Shown: positions 1 through 11,300, counted from the stretch's first letter. The stretch: 64,000 bases of DNA from Filimonas effusa (GCF_004118675.1 NZ_SDHZ01000001.1:1922001-1986000); one strand, 5' to 3'. Made by a program: numbers and translations. Notes: generated by a model from the letters alone, not told the origin.

Positions 1-1301
1 TTACACTTTGCTTGGTTACCATGGCCGGAACTTTTGGCCAGGATGGCAAGGTTACAGAGGGGCGAAAATCACCGGATCAGGCAGGCAGGCGATATGATAT
101 TATTCAAGGGGGGGCTGTTGGCGATGGCAAAACGCTTAATACGAAAGCTATCCAGCAGGTTATTGATGTATGCGCCCGCGATGGTGGCGGTACTGTTGTA
201 TTTCCAAAGGGAATATATTTAAGCGGCGCTTTGTTTTTGAAACGAGGCGTAAATGTAACGCTGGAGAAAAACGCTGTACTCAAAGGTTCGACCAATATTA
301 ACGATTATCCCAAACTAAATACCCGTATTGAGGGTCATTTTGAGCCCTGGAGAACTGCATTGCTCAATGCTGATAGTGCGGATCATTTACGCATTACGGG
401 CGCAGGCACGCTTGACGGCAGCGGCGAGCCTTTCTGGAAAGAGTTTTACCGCAGGCGCGATGCAGACAAAAGTACGACCAACCTGAACGTAGAGCGTCCA
501 CGACTAATGTTTATCCAGCATTCCAAAGATGTAAAGGTGAGCGGTATCACTTTTCTTAATTCAGGCTTCTGGAACCTGCATCTTTTCCGTTGCGAGAATG
601 TAGTGGTAGATTATTGCCGTTTTCAGGCGCCCTCAGGCCCCAAGCCATACCATCAGGCCCCGAGTTCGGACGGTATTGATGTTGACTGTTGCCGCGATGT
701 GGCCATCCGTAACAGCTTTTTCTCGGTTGGTGATGATTGTATTGCCCTAAAGGGTTCAAAAGGGCCTTTTGCCATGAAAGCGCCCGACGGGCCGGTTGAG
801 GGAGTAGAAATCAGTGACTGCATTTTTGAAGCGGGTGGTGGCATTATAACCTTTGGAAGCGAAGCCACCGTTGTCCGTAATGTAGTAATTGAACGTTGTA
901 CTACATTGGGTCCAACTATTCTGAGGCTTAAATTAAGGCCTGATACGCCTCAGCAGTATGAGAACATCAGCATCAATGATATTACCATGGTTGACGCCGG
1001 TGCTATTTTCAAGGTAACACCCTGGACCCAGTATTTTGATCTGAAGGGCCAGGCAGCTCCCAGGGCGCTGGTGCGTAATGTAAAAATCTCGAATGTTCAC
1101 GGCAAAGGTTATTCACTGGGGGAAATAACAGGACATGACCAGGCTACCATCAGCGATATTGTACTGGAGCATGTAAACCTGGAACTAGCCACAACAGATC
1201 TGCTCCTGGGTAATGTTCAAAAACTGCAGTTCAAAGATGTAAAAGTGAATGGAAAAGCTTTGGCTACGCCTGATACAAAATTATCTGTCGGTAAAAAATA
1301 A
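1..1301 (+). CDS. GH28 family glycosidase (polygalacturonase/rhamnogalacturonase-like), 5' end outside window
   Basis: Secreted right-handed beta-helix glycosidase of family GH28, expected to cleave alpha-linked galacturonate backbones of pectin. The reading frame is open from base 3 and already reads as the end of a signal peptide (LCLVTMAGTFGQ), so the true start lies upstream of the window; the TTG at 12 and ATG at 21 are not real starts. Numbering from the TTG codon, the family motifs are SDGID (about 219-223) and GDD (about 240-242), which supply the three catalytic aspartates, and an R-x-K motif (RLKLR). The usual GHG histidine motif is replaced by GGGIITFGSE (about 275-284), so the conserved histidine is absent. 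The next gene starts 8 bases downstream, implying one operon. Family assignment is firm; the exact substrate is inferred from the GH105 and SusCD neighbours. Confidence 0.88.
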   Translation, partial: TLCLVTMAGTFGQDGKVTEGRKSPDQAGRRYDIIQGGAVGDGKTLNTKAIQQVIDVCARDGGGTVVFPKGIYLSGALFLKRGVNVTLEKNAVLKGSTNINDYPKLNTRIEGHFEPWRTALLNADSADHLRITGAGTLDGSGEPFWKEFYRRRDADKSTTNLNVERPRLMFIQHSKDVKVSGITFLNSGFWNLHLFRCENVVVDYCRFQAPSGPKPYHQAPSSDGIDVDCCRDVAIRNSFFSVGDDCIALKGSKGPFAMKAPDGPVEGVEISDCIFEAGGGIITFGSEATVVRNVVIERCTTLGPTILRLKLRPDTPQQYENISINDITMVDAGAIFKVTPWTQYFDLKGQAAPRALVRNVKISNVHGKGYSLGEITGHDQATISDIVLEHVNLELATTDLLLGNVQKLQFKDVKVNGKALATPDTKLSVGKK

Positions 1302-1308
1302 TGAAACT

Positions 1309-3465
1309 ATGGCTCGTATTAAATGTTTGTCAAGAATAGCCTTGTTATGTTGGAGTGCTTCTTTTTTGCTAACCAGTCAATTACCGGCACAGTCGGTCAT
1401 AGACCGCAAGGCATTGGTGGAAAGGCATAAGGTAGTAAACACCAGTGCAGATACACTTGCATCGCTAACAGTAGGCAATGGCAAATTTGCATTCACTGTG
1501 GACGCTACCGGTTTACAAACATTTCCGGTTGCCTATCAGCAAGGCGTTCCACTTGGGACACAATCGGAATGGGGATGGAATAGCTTTAAGGACACACTGG
1601 GTTATAAACGCGAAGAGGCATTGAGAGCCTATCAACTTAATGGCCGCGAGATATCGTACCTCGTTCAGCGTTCTTCTGAGGGTGGCCGCGGAAAAGAGGC
1701 AGCCGACTGGTTCCGTTCAAACCCTCACCGCCTGCAATTGGGCAACCTGGGGTTTGAGATATTGAAGAAGGATGGCACCACTATTTCAATCAACGATATT
1801 CAAAACATACGCCAGGTATTGAATCCGTGGACGGGAGAGATCAGCAGCAAATTCTCTGTAGAGGATATTCCCGTGGAAGTTATCACCTATGGTCATGGCG
1901 CTGAAGATGCCATAGCCGTAAAAGTACAATCAGCACTGATTAAAGCAGGGCGATTGAAGCTGCGGTTGCAATTTCCTTATCCGACAGCGGGCTGGGCCGA
2001 TTTTGGCACCAATTACAGCAACCCGGACAAACACAGCTCCTCCATTATCAGCAGCAATGCTACCGGCGCCTGGTTGAGGCATCGTCTTCAAACGGCGGAT
2101 TATTCTGTTGGACTGGGATGGAAAACAAGGGGTACGATCGTGCAAAAAGCGCAGCATGAGTTTTTGATCACACCAGATAAGGCCAGCACTACGTTTGAAT
2201 TAACCTGTTTGTTTACGCCTGAAAAAAAGGCCAATAAGATCCCATCGTTTGATGCCACGCAAAACTCCAGCAGGGAAGCGTTGTTATCATTCTGGAACAA
2301 AGGCGGTGTCATTGATTTTTCCGGCAGTACCGATCCGCGTGCATCAGAATTAGAGCGGAGGGTAGTGTTATCACAATACCTGATGAAAGTGCAGGAATCA
2401 GGTTCTTATCCGCCACAGGAAACCGGGTTAACCTATAATAGCTGGTACGGCAAGGCGCATCTTGAAATGACGTACTGGCATCTCACGCATTATCCTTTAT
2501 GGCAAAGAACAGAATACCTGGAAAAGATAATGGATTGGTATGCAAAGGTGGCACCCTTCGCGAAAGAAATTGCCAGCCGCCAGGGATTTGAAGGTATACG
2601 CTGGCAGAAAGTAGTGGATAACACCGGAGAGGAAGTACCTTCTTCTGTTGGCGCGTTTCTTATATGGCAGCAGCCACATTATCTCTATTTCGCAGAATTG
2701 ATCTACCGTAATAAAAAGGATAAGGCCACTCTTGAAAAGTATAAAGACCTGGTTTTTGCAACCGCCGACTTTATGGCATCCTTTCCCTGCTATGATAAGG
2801 AAAAAGGACGTTATATTCTTGGCAAAGGTTTGATCCCTGCACAGGAACGCTTTAAAGCAGAAGATACTTATAATCCCACCTATGAGCTGGTTTACTGGCA
2901 CTGGGGCCTCGAAGCTGCGCAGCAATGGCGCGTGCGTCTTGGTTTGCCCCGTAATAAGAAGTGGGATTCGGTATTGGCAAAACTCTCTCCTCTTCCCGAA
3001 CAAAATGGCGTATACCTGGCTGCGGAAAGTGCACCCGATTCTTATACCAATCCTGAATTCAAAACAGATCACCCCAGCATATTGGCCGCTTATGGTATTA
3101 TGCCTAAAACCAGTATGATGGATACTACGGTGATGCGTAAAACTTTTGAACTGGTATGGGACACCTGGACCTGGCAGGATACCTGGGGATGGGATTTCCC
3201 GATGACTGCTATGGCAGCCACCAGGCTGGGCTTACCGGACAAAGCCGTAGATGCTTTATTTATGCCTGTTAAAACGAATACTTATTTAAAGAACGGACAT
3301 AATTACAAGGACAACAGGTTAACGTTGTATATGCCCGGTAATGGCGGTCTTTTAACGGCCGTATCGATGATGGTTGCAGGTTATGATGGTTCGACGCCAA
3401 TGCCTGGCATACCCAAAGACGGCAAATGGAAAGTGAGATGGGAAGGGTTGACTAAAATGCCTTAG
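1309..3465 (+). CDS. Secreted six-hairpin glycosidase-like protein, unassigned family
   Basis: Exported protein of about 718 residues. I start it at ATG 1309 (MARIKCLSRIALLCWSASF), which gives a clean signal peptide ending near LPAQS; the longer frame from 1249 would overlap the GH28 gene by 53 bases. The N-terminal half (VVNTSADTLASLTVGNGKF and onward) resembles the beta-sandwich seen ahead of (alpha/alpha)6 barrels. The C-terminal half is aromatic-rich and helical, with segments such as NSWYGKAHLEMTYWHLTHY and DTWTWQDTWGWDFPM, the style of clan GH-L and related enzymes. I do not recognise a specific CAZy family and cannot name the catalytic acids. Its position directly behind GH28 in a pectin-type locus makes an exo-acting role on pectin oligosaccharides likely, by inference only. 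Confidence 0.7.
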   Translation: MARIKCLSRIALLCWSASFLLTSQLPAQSVIDRKALVERHKVVNTSADTLASLTVGNGKFAFTVDATGLQTFPVAYQQGVPLGTQSEWGWNSFKDTLGYKREEALRAYQLNGREISYLVQRSSEGGRGKEAADWFRSNPHRLQLGNLGFEILKKDGTTISINDIQNIRQVLNPWTGEISSKFSVEDIPVEVITYGHGAEDAIAVKVQSALIKAGRLKLRLQFPYPTAGWADFGTNYSNPDKHSSSIISSNATGAWLRHRLQTADYSVGLGWKTRGTIVQKAQHEFLITPDKASTTFELTCLFTPEKKANKIPSFDATQNSSREALLSFWNKGGVIDFSGSTDPRASELERRVVLSQYLMKVQESGSYPPQETGLTYNSWYGKAHLEMTYWHLTHYPLWQRTEYLEKIMDWYAKVAPFAKEIASRQGFEGIRWQKVVDNTGEEVPSSVGAFLIWQQPHYLYFAELIYRNKKDKATLEKYKDLVFATADFMASFPCYDKEKGRYILGKGLIPAQERFKAEDTYNPTYELVYWHWGLEAAQQWRVRLGLPRNKKWDSVLAKLSPLPEQNGVYLAAESAPDSYTNPEFKTDHPSILAAYGIMPKTSMMDTTVMRKTFELVWDTWTWQDTWGWDFPMTAMAATRLGLPDKAVDALFMPVKTNTYLKNGHNYKDNRLTLYMPGNGGLLTAVSMMVAGYDGSTPMPGIPKDGKWKVRWEGLTKMP

Positions 3466-3473
3466 TTACAAGC

Positions 3474-3510
3474 GTTCTCCGCAATCCCTGATTCCGGGAT
3501 TGTGGAGAAC
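3474..3510 (+). terminator. Hairpin after the GH28/six-hairpin gene pair
   Basis: Two 15-base arms, GTTCTCCGCAATCCC at 3474-3488 and GGGATTGTGGAGAAC at 3496-3510, pair throughout with one G-U wobble around a 7-base loop. It begins 8 bases after the stop codon, where a terminator is expected. No clear U-run follows, so it may act as an mRNA 3'-end stabiliser or a weak terminator. Confidence 0.55.
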
Positions 3511-3585
3511 TGCATTGAACTTATTATATTTACCAGAGTTTAAAACAGAAATCTTTCCTATGTTTAGGCCCGGTAATTAAATGAA

Positions 3586-6500
3586 ATGAAGTTTGCTTCC
3601 GTATATGGTAAAACCGATGTGAGATATGTGAGGTGTTTTTTCGTTATACTCTCTCTTTCCATCATCAATGCTTATGGTCAGCACAAATACAAGATAGAAC
3701 AGTACTCTACAGAACAGGGACTTTCGCATCGCCGTGTGAACTGCCTGTTTAAAGACAGAGAAGGTTTTATGTGGTTTGGTACGTGGGATGGTATTAACCG
3801 TTTTGACGGCCATTCGTTTGTATCTTTTAAATCTACTCCCAAGGACAAGTACCAGTTAGGCAATAGCAGGATAGGCAGGATACTGGAGGACCAGTTGGAT
3901 CATTTGTGGATCCAGGCTTATGATTACCAGATCTATCGATTTGATAAAAAAACACAGCAGTTCCTGCCGCTATCTTCATTTATCGCTGCTGCTGCGAGAC
4001 GTAAAATTGAATTCAACAATATACTTCAGGCAGCTAACGGATGGGTATGGTTCCAGACTAAAATGGATGGTATTTTCTGTGTTTCCCAGACTGACATGTC
4101 AGGAGAACATATCATTCAGTATGCAACACAATCAACTACAGACTACTTTTTACCTTCGGACACTATCAACTTTTTTCATATTGGCAGTGAAAACCGTATT
4201 TGGATAGGGACATCAAACGGCTTGGCTTGCCTGGAGGCATCTCCAAGCGGTATTTTCAAGAATAGCAAAACAGTAACCTGTGCTATTGCAAATGGCATGA
4301 GTGTAACGGCTTACGAAGAAGATGCAGGACATATTTACTTTGGTGCGGCCAATGGCAACCTATTTCTTTTTGACAAAAAGACGAAGCGTTTCTCGGCAAA
4401 GAAGATCACATCGGGTACGGTAAATGGCCTGCTCAGTTCTAAAAAAGCTCCTGTTCTTTATGCGAGCTCTTCGCTGGGAGAAGTGATCAGTTTGAATACA
4501 ACCAATCAACAGTTATCGGTTTCCCATTATCAATATAAAGAAAATCTTTCTTCGCTTTACGAAGACAAAGCAGGCTATTTATGGATAGAACCTGAGAAGT
4601 CGGGCGCTATCCGTTATCATCCGCAAAGCCGTTCGTTCCAACTATTTTCAGTAAAAACCGAAGAAGCACTCAGTGACATCAATAACAGGTTCTTCTGGGT
4701 GCTGGAAGATTATAAGGGGACTGTATGGGTAAGCATGAAAGGAAAAGGGTTTGGTTACTTTACCTCACCGGGTAAAACACCGGAATATAGTTTACCAACG
4801 CCTGATGGCACCAATTATCAACTTCCAGCCAATATAACGGGGCATTATTACGACAAAGCCGGTATTCTCTGGCTTACCACACGGGAAGGCAAACTTATCA
4901 AGGTAGTAATACAGGATAATGATTTTGAGCAGCAGCGCCTGCAGGACCAGGAATCTGCGAAATCCGGTAACGAGGTAAGAGGGATGAATTATGACCGGCA
5001 GGGACGTTTGTGGGTAGGATTAAAAACAGACCGGTTAGCTGTTTATCAAAATAATGCACGTGTAACCAATTTATTTGAAAATGAGCCGCCAGGCGGCATG
5101 ATTGGCGTATATGCCATTTTGCAGGACAGCCGTGGCCATTTCTGGTTGGGAACGAAGGATCACGGCTTGTATAAAGCTGTGCCTGTTAATAAGGAAGCAA
5201 CCAGGTTTCGTTTGACTCATTTTGAGTCGCATAAAAACGTTCCTGACAGTTTACCGTGTAACCAGATATATTCAATCGTAGAAGACAAACAGGGAAGGAT
5301 ATGGATGGGCTCGCTCGATAACGGGCTTGTATTAATAGAGGAAGGAGCTCACGGGACGAGATTTATTCAAAGCGGTAAAGCTTTTGATAAGTATCCGAAA
5401 GGAGGCTATCAGAATATCCGGAGTATGTGTATCGATAAAGATGGAAACATATGGATGGGTACCACCAATGGTTTGCTTGTGCTTGATGCCAATGAAAAGC
5501 ATTCTACTGCTTATCAATACAAGACTTACCGGACAATTCCCGGAGACCAGGAGAGTCTTGGCAACAATGGCATTTTGTTCATCTACCGTGATACAAAAAA
5601 CAGGATGTGGCTGGCCACTTCGGGTGGTGGTATTTGCCAGGCAACAGGCAACAACCCTCTTCAATCATTGCGTTTCCGGAATTATACCACGAAAGACGGC
5701 TTGGCCAATGACTATATTCTCAGTTGTACAGAAGATAAACAGGGGGATCTATGGCTGGCCACAGAAAACGGGCTTTCGAAGTTTAAACCAGAAACCCAGA
5801 CATTCAGGAACTATGATTCCTATGATGCCCTGCCTCCTACCATAGATTTTTCGGAAGCGTCTGTAGCCAGGATCACTTCCGGCAACCAGCTATTCTTTGG
5901 TACTGTAAACGGTTATATTTCTTTTGCTCCGGATAAAATAGCTGCCAGCCGCATTGAGGCAGACATGGCCTTTACGGGGGTACAAATCAACAATGAGGAT
6001 GCAGGCCCGAGAAATAACGAGGAATTGCTGAAAACCGATATCAATTACACGCCGCAAATAACGCTGAAGTACAACCAGAATATCATCAGTATCTTTTACG
6101 CCATACTGGATCACAGAGGGAGCGGCGACCAGCAGGGCTTTGCCTACCGGTTAATAGGCTTTGACACGACCTGGCACAATAACCTGCAATTCAGGAAGGC
6201 TACTTATACGAACCTTCCCTCGGGTCATTATGTATTTGAGGTAAAAAGCCTCAGTAAAGATCTTTATAGCAACCAGCCTTATAAGCGCCTGGAGATAACT
6301 ATCCTGCCTCCTCCCTGGAAAACTTGGTGGGCCTATCTCCTATATGCCATTATTATTGGTGTGATCTTGTTTTTTATCCGCCGGTATACGCTTGCCATGA
6401 TCAGGCTGCGTCATGACATTGCGGTGGAGCAGAGACTTGCAGCGCTGAAAATGCATTTTTTCACCAACGTATCGCATGAATTACGTACGCCTTTAACCTT

Positions 6501-8025
6501 AATAGTAAACCCTTTGGAACAGGTGGCGCGGAAGGGCAACCTTACTCCTGAAATAGCTTCTTATATAGAAGTCGCCCGGAAAAATGCAAGCAGGATGGTA
6601 AGGTTCATTAACCAACTACTGGATTTACGTAAGGTGCAGAGTGACAAGGCTACATTAAGGGTAACGAAACTGGATATCATATCCTTTGTAAAAATAGTTA
6701 CGGATCATTTCAGGGAAGCGGCCAGGGGGAAGCGGATCGCTCTTGAAGTAATATGTGATGAGAAGGAAATAACGGTTTGGGGGGATGCTGAAAAGCTTGA
6801 TGTGGTTGTGTATAACCTGCTTGCCAATGCGATCAAATTCACACCGGAAGGAAAATGTATAGAGGTAGTTGTGAAACGTGTTCCCGGGGAGGATTGTGTA
6901 ACCATTGCTGTTCATGATCAGGGACCTGGCGTTCCCGCAGAAAACCTGGAGGATATTTTTGAATTGTTCCAGGAGGGAGCGCATGCGAACACGAGGGAAC
7001 TGAAAGGAAGCGGCATTGGACTGGCGCTTTCCAGGGATTTTGTACATCTTCACGATGGCAAGATCTGGGCGGAAAACAATGCAGATGGCGGTCTTACGGT
7101 TACTGTAAAGCTAAAAACCGGTGCCGCTCATTATAAACCAGAGGAGGTATCGCTGGCGGACCCGAATCCTGTAAACTTAGTTGTTGAGAAACCTATTGAA
7201 CAGCAGATCCTTTCTCAGATAGAAAGTAATAGTGTAACAACACACCGCGACGCACCTATTGTACTGCTGGTAGAAGATAATGATGAGCTGCGTGCTTTCA
7301 TCAAGGTGCAATTAAGTGAATATTACCGTGTGGAAACTGCAAAGGATGGTGAAGAAGGGCTGCAAAAAGCCATACAGCTACTACCTGACCTGATAGTAAG
7401 TGATATCATGATGCCGAAAATGGATGGTATTCAAATGCTGGACAGGCTTAAGCATGATGCCCTTACCAGCCATATACCTGTTGTACTGCTGTCGGCCAAA
7501 TATTCTATAGAAAGCCAGATGGAGGGTTTGCGTTATGGGGCGGATTACTATATCACCAAACCTTTCAACACTGCGTTTTTAATTGCTTCGATCGATAATC
7601 TTTTAGAGCAGCGAAAGCGTCTTTTTGAAGCATTGATCGATAAAAAGAAAGCGATAGAGCTGAGTCCTGAGCCAATTGTAGTGACATCGAGAGATGAAAC
7701 TTTTCTCAGGGAGGTTATCAAGATCGTAGAATCCAGGATGGACGATACGGAATTTAATATGGACGCTGTTGCTGAATCGATGGCATTGAGCCGTACTACG
7801 TTTTATAAGAAGTTTAAAAGCTTGACCACTTTAACACCTATGGAGTTTGTGCGTGATATGCGGTTACAGCGGGCGAAGCAATATCTTGATGCCGGTGGGC
7901 ACAATGTATCGGAAGTTGCTTTCCACACCGGTTTCAGCAATCCTAAATATTTCAGTACATGCTTTAAGGAGAAGTACCATATGTCGCCATCGGACTATTT
8001 GAGATCAAAAAATACACAGGCTTAA
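3586..8025 (+). CDS. Hybrid two-component system sensor/regulator (HTCS)
   Basis: Single-chain sensor kinase plus transcription factor of 1479 residues that spans the inner membrane, senses oligosaccharides in the periplasm and activates SusC/SusD loci. In order: signal peptide (about 1-31), two seven-bladed Reg_prop propellers (about 35-780; repeated WxGT/WxAT turns such as MWFGTWDGINRFDG), a Y_Y_Y domain (about 790-865), a membrane helix (WWAYLLYAIIIGVILFFI), a HisKA domain with phospho-acceptor His964 in FFTNVSHELRTPL, HATPase_c with GSGIGLALSRDF, a receiver domain with Asp1273 in DLIVSDIMMP, and a C-terminal AraC-type DNA-binding domain (about 1375-1475). All catalytic motifs are intact. 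It faces SusC across a 359-bp gap, so it most probably regulates the SusC/SusD operon and flanking pectinase genes. Confidence 0.95.
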   Translation: MKFASVYGKTDVRYVRCFFVILSLSIINAYGQHKYKIEQYSTEQGLSHRRVNCLFKDREGFMWFGTWDGINRFDGHSFVSFKSTPKDKYQLGNSRIGRILEDQLDHLWIQAYDYQIYRFDKKTQQFLPLSSFIAAAARRKIEFNNILQAANGWVWFQTKMDGIFCVSQTDMSGEHIIQYATQSTTDYFLPSDTINFFHIGSENRIWIGTSNGLACLEASPSGIFKNSKTVTCAIANGMSVTAYEEDAGHIYFGAANGNLFLFDKKTKRFSAKKITSGTVNGLLSSKKAPVLYASSSLGEVISLNTTNQQLSVSHYQYKENLSSLYEDKAGYLWIEPEKSGAIRYHPQSRSFQLFSVKTEEALSDINNRFFWVLEDYKGTVWVSMKGKGFGYFTSPGKTPEYSLPTPDGTNYQLPANITGHYYDKAGILWLTTREGKLIKVVIQDNDFEQQRLQDQESAKSGNEVRGMNYDRQGRLWVGLKTDRLAVYQNNARVTNLFENEPPGGMIGVYAILQDSRGHFWLGTKDHGLYKAVPVNKEATRFRLTHFESHKNVPDSLPCNQIYSIVEDKQGRIWMGSLDNGLVLIEEGAHGTRFIQSGKAFDKYPKGGYQNIRSMCIDKDGNIWMGTTNGLLVLDANEKHSTAYQYKTYRTIPGDQESLGNNGILFIYRDTKNRMWLATSGGGICQATGNNPLQSLRFRNYTTKDGLANDYILSCTEDKQGDLWLATENGLSKFKPETQTFRNYDSYDALPPTIDFSEASVARITSGNQLFFGTVNGYISFAPDKIAASRIEADMAFTGVQINNEDAGPRNNEELLKTDINYTPQITLKYNQNIISIFYAILDHRGSGDQQGFAYRLIGFDTTWHNNLQFRKATYTNLPSGHYVFEVKSLSKDLYSNQPYKRLEITILPPPWKTWWAYLLYAIIIGVILFFIRRYTLAMIRLRHDIAVEQRLAALKMHFFTNVSHELRTPLTLIVNPLEQVARKGNLTPEIASYIEVARKNASRMVRFINQLLDLRKVQSDKATLRVTKLDIISFVKIVTDHFREAARGKRIALEVICDEKEITVWGDAEKLDVVVYNLLANAIKFTPEGKCIEVVVKRVPGEDCVTIAVHDQGPGVPAENLEDIFELFQEGAHANTRELKGSGIGLALSRDFVHLHDGKIWAENNADGGLTVTVKLKTGAAHYKPEEVSLADPNPVNLVVEKPIEQQILSQIESNSVTTHRDAPIVLLVEDNDELRAFIKVQLSEYYRVETAKDGEEGLQKAIQLLPDLIVSDIMMPKMDGIQMLDRLKHDALTSHIPVVLLSAKYSIESQMEGLRYGADYYITKPFNTAFLIASIDNLLEQRKRLFEALIDKKKAIELSPEPIVVTSRDETFLREVIKIVESRMDDTEFNMDAVAESMALSRTTFYKKFKSLTTLTPMEFVRDMRLQRAKQYLDAGGHNVSEVAFHTGFSNPKYFSTCFKEKYHMSPSDYLRSKNTQA

Positions 8026-8384
8026 TGCAGTGATTGCTTGCATCCACAAGCACATACATAACTCACTGGTTATCAATAAATATATTTTACCATGTACGCT
8101 ATCAAACCATTTCTGCACAAACCTGAACCTCGCCATACGTGCATGTTTATAGGTTTGGGGGGTTAATGATGCCGGTGGCTGATACTTCTGATCCGCCATG
8201 ACAGGGCCTCGTTCCATCATAATTAAAAACGATAGCCATATGAAGTTAAGTTCATGCCGGGTACCTCTGTACCTGTTAGGCAATACCGGATAACTACTGC
8301 CGATTGCGATAGACATTCATTTCCTTTTTCCCAGACGATTGATTTTTCACTTTTCAAAGTTCAGCAACCAAAAACGTAAACAAA
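8026..8384 (+). promoter_or_regulatory. Intergenic control region upstream of SusC
   Basis: This 359-bp gap has no convincing gene; the minus-strand frame over it reads like noise. It is the only place for the SusC/SusD promoter and the HTCS binding site. TAGGTTTG at 8150-8157 matches the Bacteroidota -7 consensus TAnnTTTG but lacks a good upstream TTTG, and would leave a leader of about 220 bases. An inverted pair, CAAACCT and AGGTTTG (from about 8118 to 8157), overlaps that box. I cannot point to a definite operator. Confidence 0.35.
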
Positions 8385-11300
8385 ATGGAAAACAAAGAGA
8401 AAACGATTGCTTTAAAATCCATGCTATTCGTTGCCTCCCTCTTGTTGTGCGGGGCTCTTTTTTCTCAAGGGCGCATCACTGTTTCAGGGACGGTAGAAAA
8501 TAAAACCGGCGCGATGTCCGGTGTTAGTGTAACCATAAGCGGAAATGACAGGGGAACATTGACAGATTCACTGGGTCATTTCAGGATTGTTGTTCCGGGT
8601 GAAAACACCATACTTAGCTTTTCTTTTGCCGGTTATGCCATTCAAAATATTAAGGTGGGCACACAGCGCACCCTGCATGTAAAACTGGAGCAAGAGGACA
8701 AATTGCTTGATGAGGTTATTGTAATTGGTTATGGTACGGCCAGGAAAAAAGATCTTACCGGCTCTACTGCCTCCGTAAAAGGGTCCGAAATAGCACAGAT
8801 TCCTGTAACCACTGCTGCACAAGCTATTACCGGCAAGATGGCCGGCGTTAACGTAGTAACCCAAAGCGGCGCTCCCGGAGCCGACATCAACATTTTAGTA
8901 CGTGGCGGTACTTCCATAACACAAAGCAACCAGCCATTATATGTGGTTGATGGTTTCCAGATGGAAAATGGTTTAAGAAACATTGATGTGAACGATATTG
9001 CAACTATCGATGTAATGAAAGACGCGTCCGCCACAGCTATTTATGGTGCGCGTGGTTCCAATGGTGTTATTTTAATTACAACCAAGTCTGGTAAAGCAGG
9101 CAAAACGCAGATCAACTACAATGCCTATATGAGCTATGAAAAGCTGGGCAGTAAACTGGCTATGCTGAATGCAGAACAGTATGTTGACTACCAATACGAG
9201 TTTCAAACGCTTGCCGGACGTCCGGATAAATGGACTAAAAATTTCGGCGGCGATGTAACCGATCCTAATTTTTATACCGGTGCAGCCAATTATATCAAAA
9301 CCAATTATGGATCAAGGCCTACGATAGACTGGCAGGATGTAGTGTTTGGCGGTACGGCGTTGCTGAAAAATCACAGTCTTTCTGTTAGCGGCGGCAACGA
9401 CAAAACAAAAGTGTTATTAAGTGGTAACTACACCGGACAGGATGGTCTTATTGCCAATCATAATTTCGACAAATTCAATTTACGCGCCAAGCTCAATCAT
9501 AAAGTGAGTGACCGTGTACGGGTAGACTTCAATACCAATTTCAATAATACCAGGATCGATGGTGGCGGCTCTTTAGGTGGACAATTGAAATTAAGTTTAT
9601 TGCAGCCTGCCACCGGTGGTATCAGGTTTACCGATGAGCAACTGATAGGAACCGATGTGAGTGAAGAAATGCAGGCTGATGACTCGCAATATGATATTTA
9701 TAACCCCATCATTACAAACGAGGCTGTTACCAAATCCAAGTTTACGCGCCAGTATACTGCCAATGCAGGCATTGAAATAGATGTTCTGAAAAATCTTACC
9801 TGGCGTAGTGCGGGAAGTTATATGTGGCAGCAGGAAAGAACCGATAACTGGGATGATGGCCGTACCAGGAATGCACAAACAACATATGGTGGTCCGTGGG
9901 GCAGCAGGGATAATGCTGAAAAATTCTCCTGGCAAATCACCAATACACTTACCTGGAAGAAAAATTTCGGGCTTCATGGAGTAACTGCCCTGCTGGGTCA
10001 GGAAACTTATTATAGTGAGTCGATGTTCCTGAAGAACACTTATTCCGGTTTTGATGCAGACAACTTTGGCCTGAACGATGTAGCGGCAGCTTCCACACTT
10101 TATTCCAAATCGTCAAGCAAAGGCCGGTATGGCATGGTTTCCGGTTTTGGACGTGTGATGTATAATTATGCCGATCGGTATATGCTTACGGCAACATTCC
10201 GTGGTGACGGTGTTTCAAAGTTTGCTGTTGGACATCAATGGGGCGGGCTGCCTTCTATGTCGGCAGCATGGCGTATATCTGACGAGCGTTTCATGCGCAA
10301 CATCCGCAGCATCAACCAGCTGAAATTACGTGCCGGTTATGGCACAACGGGCAACTGTGATATAGACGATTATATGTACGTAACATCGTACGGCGGCAGC
10401 TTTTATGCAATCAACAACAAGCAGGTAAACACGCTTGTACCTGGCAGTACCTTAGCCAACCCCGCACTTAAATGGGAGAAAACAACGTCTACCAATATTG
10501 GCCTTGACCTGTCGATGTTTGGCAGCCGCATCAACTTCTCCGCTGATTTTTATAACCAGCAAGCCGATAATTTATTATTAAAAGTTCAAATTCCTACCTC
10601 TACCGGTTATACCTACCAGTTCCAGAATATTGCCTCTATACGCAACAGGGGTGTTGAAATGGTATTGAATACAAGGAATCTTGTTGGAGAAGGTCTCAGA
10701 TGGTCAACCGATTTCAATATATCCTTCAACAGGTCCAAAGTACTTCAACTGGATAGCCGTAAAAGTTTTATAACCAGCTATAACAACAATGCCAGTTTCC
10801 TTATTGAAGTAGGCAAACCTTTAGGTCAATTCTTTGGATACTTATATGACGGTGTTTATACGACTGACGACTTCACTCAGAATGCCAATGGTACTTACAC
10901 GCTGAAAGAAGGTGTTGCACGTCCTAAAGGAACTGCAGGAGTCATTAAACCCGGCGATGTCAAGTATAAAACGGTAAAAGGAGAAACCGATGCCAATAAA
11001 AATCCTGTATGGTCAACAGAAGACAGGACTGTTACAGGAAGTGCACAACCCAAATTTACCGGAGGCATTACCAATACCTTTACCTATAAAGGTTTTGACC
11101 TGGGTGTGTTCATGAACTTCAGTTATGGCAATAAAGTATTCAACATGAATACACAGCGCTTTATAGGACCTTACCTGCCCAATCAGAATACGCTGGAAGC
11201 CATGAACGGCCGTTTCCGCCTGATCGATCCCAATACAGGTAAAGAAACCACGGATCTGGCACGCCTGGCCCAGTTGAACCCTGGCCAACATGCCAGCAAC

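Noticed and set aside
2497-3072. 191-residue minus-strand frame inside the six-hairpin gene
   Set aside because: It lies fully antisense to a well-supported coding sequence and shows no domain or signal.
6655-7053. 132-residue minus-strand frame in the HTCS gene
   Set aside because: Antisense to the HATPase region of the sensor kinase; shadow.
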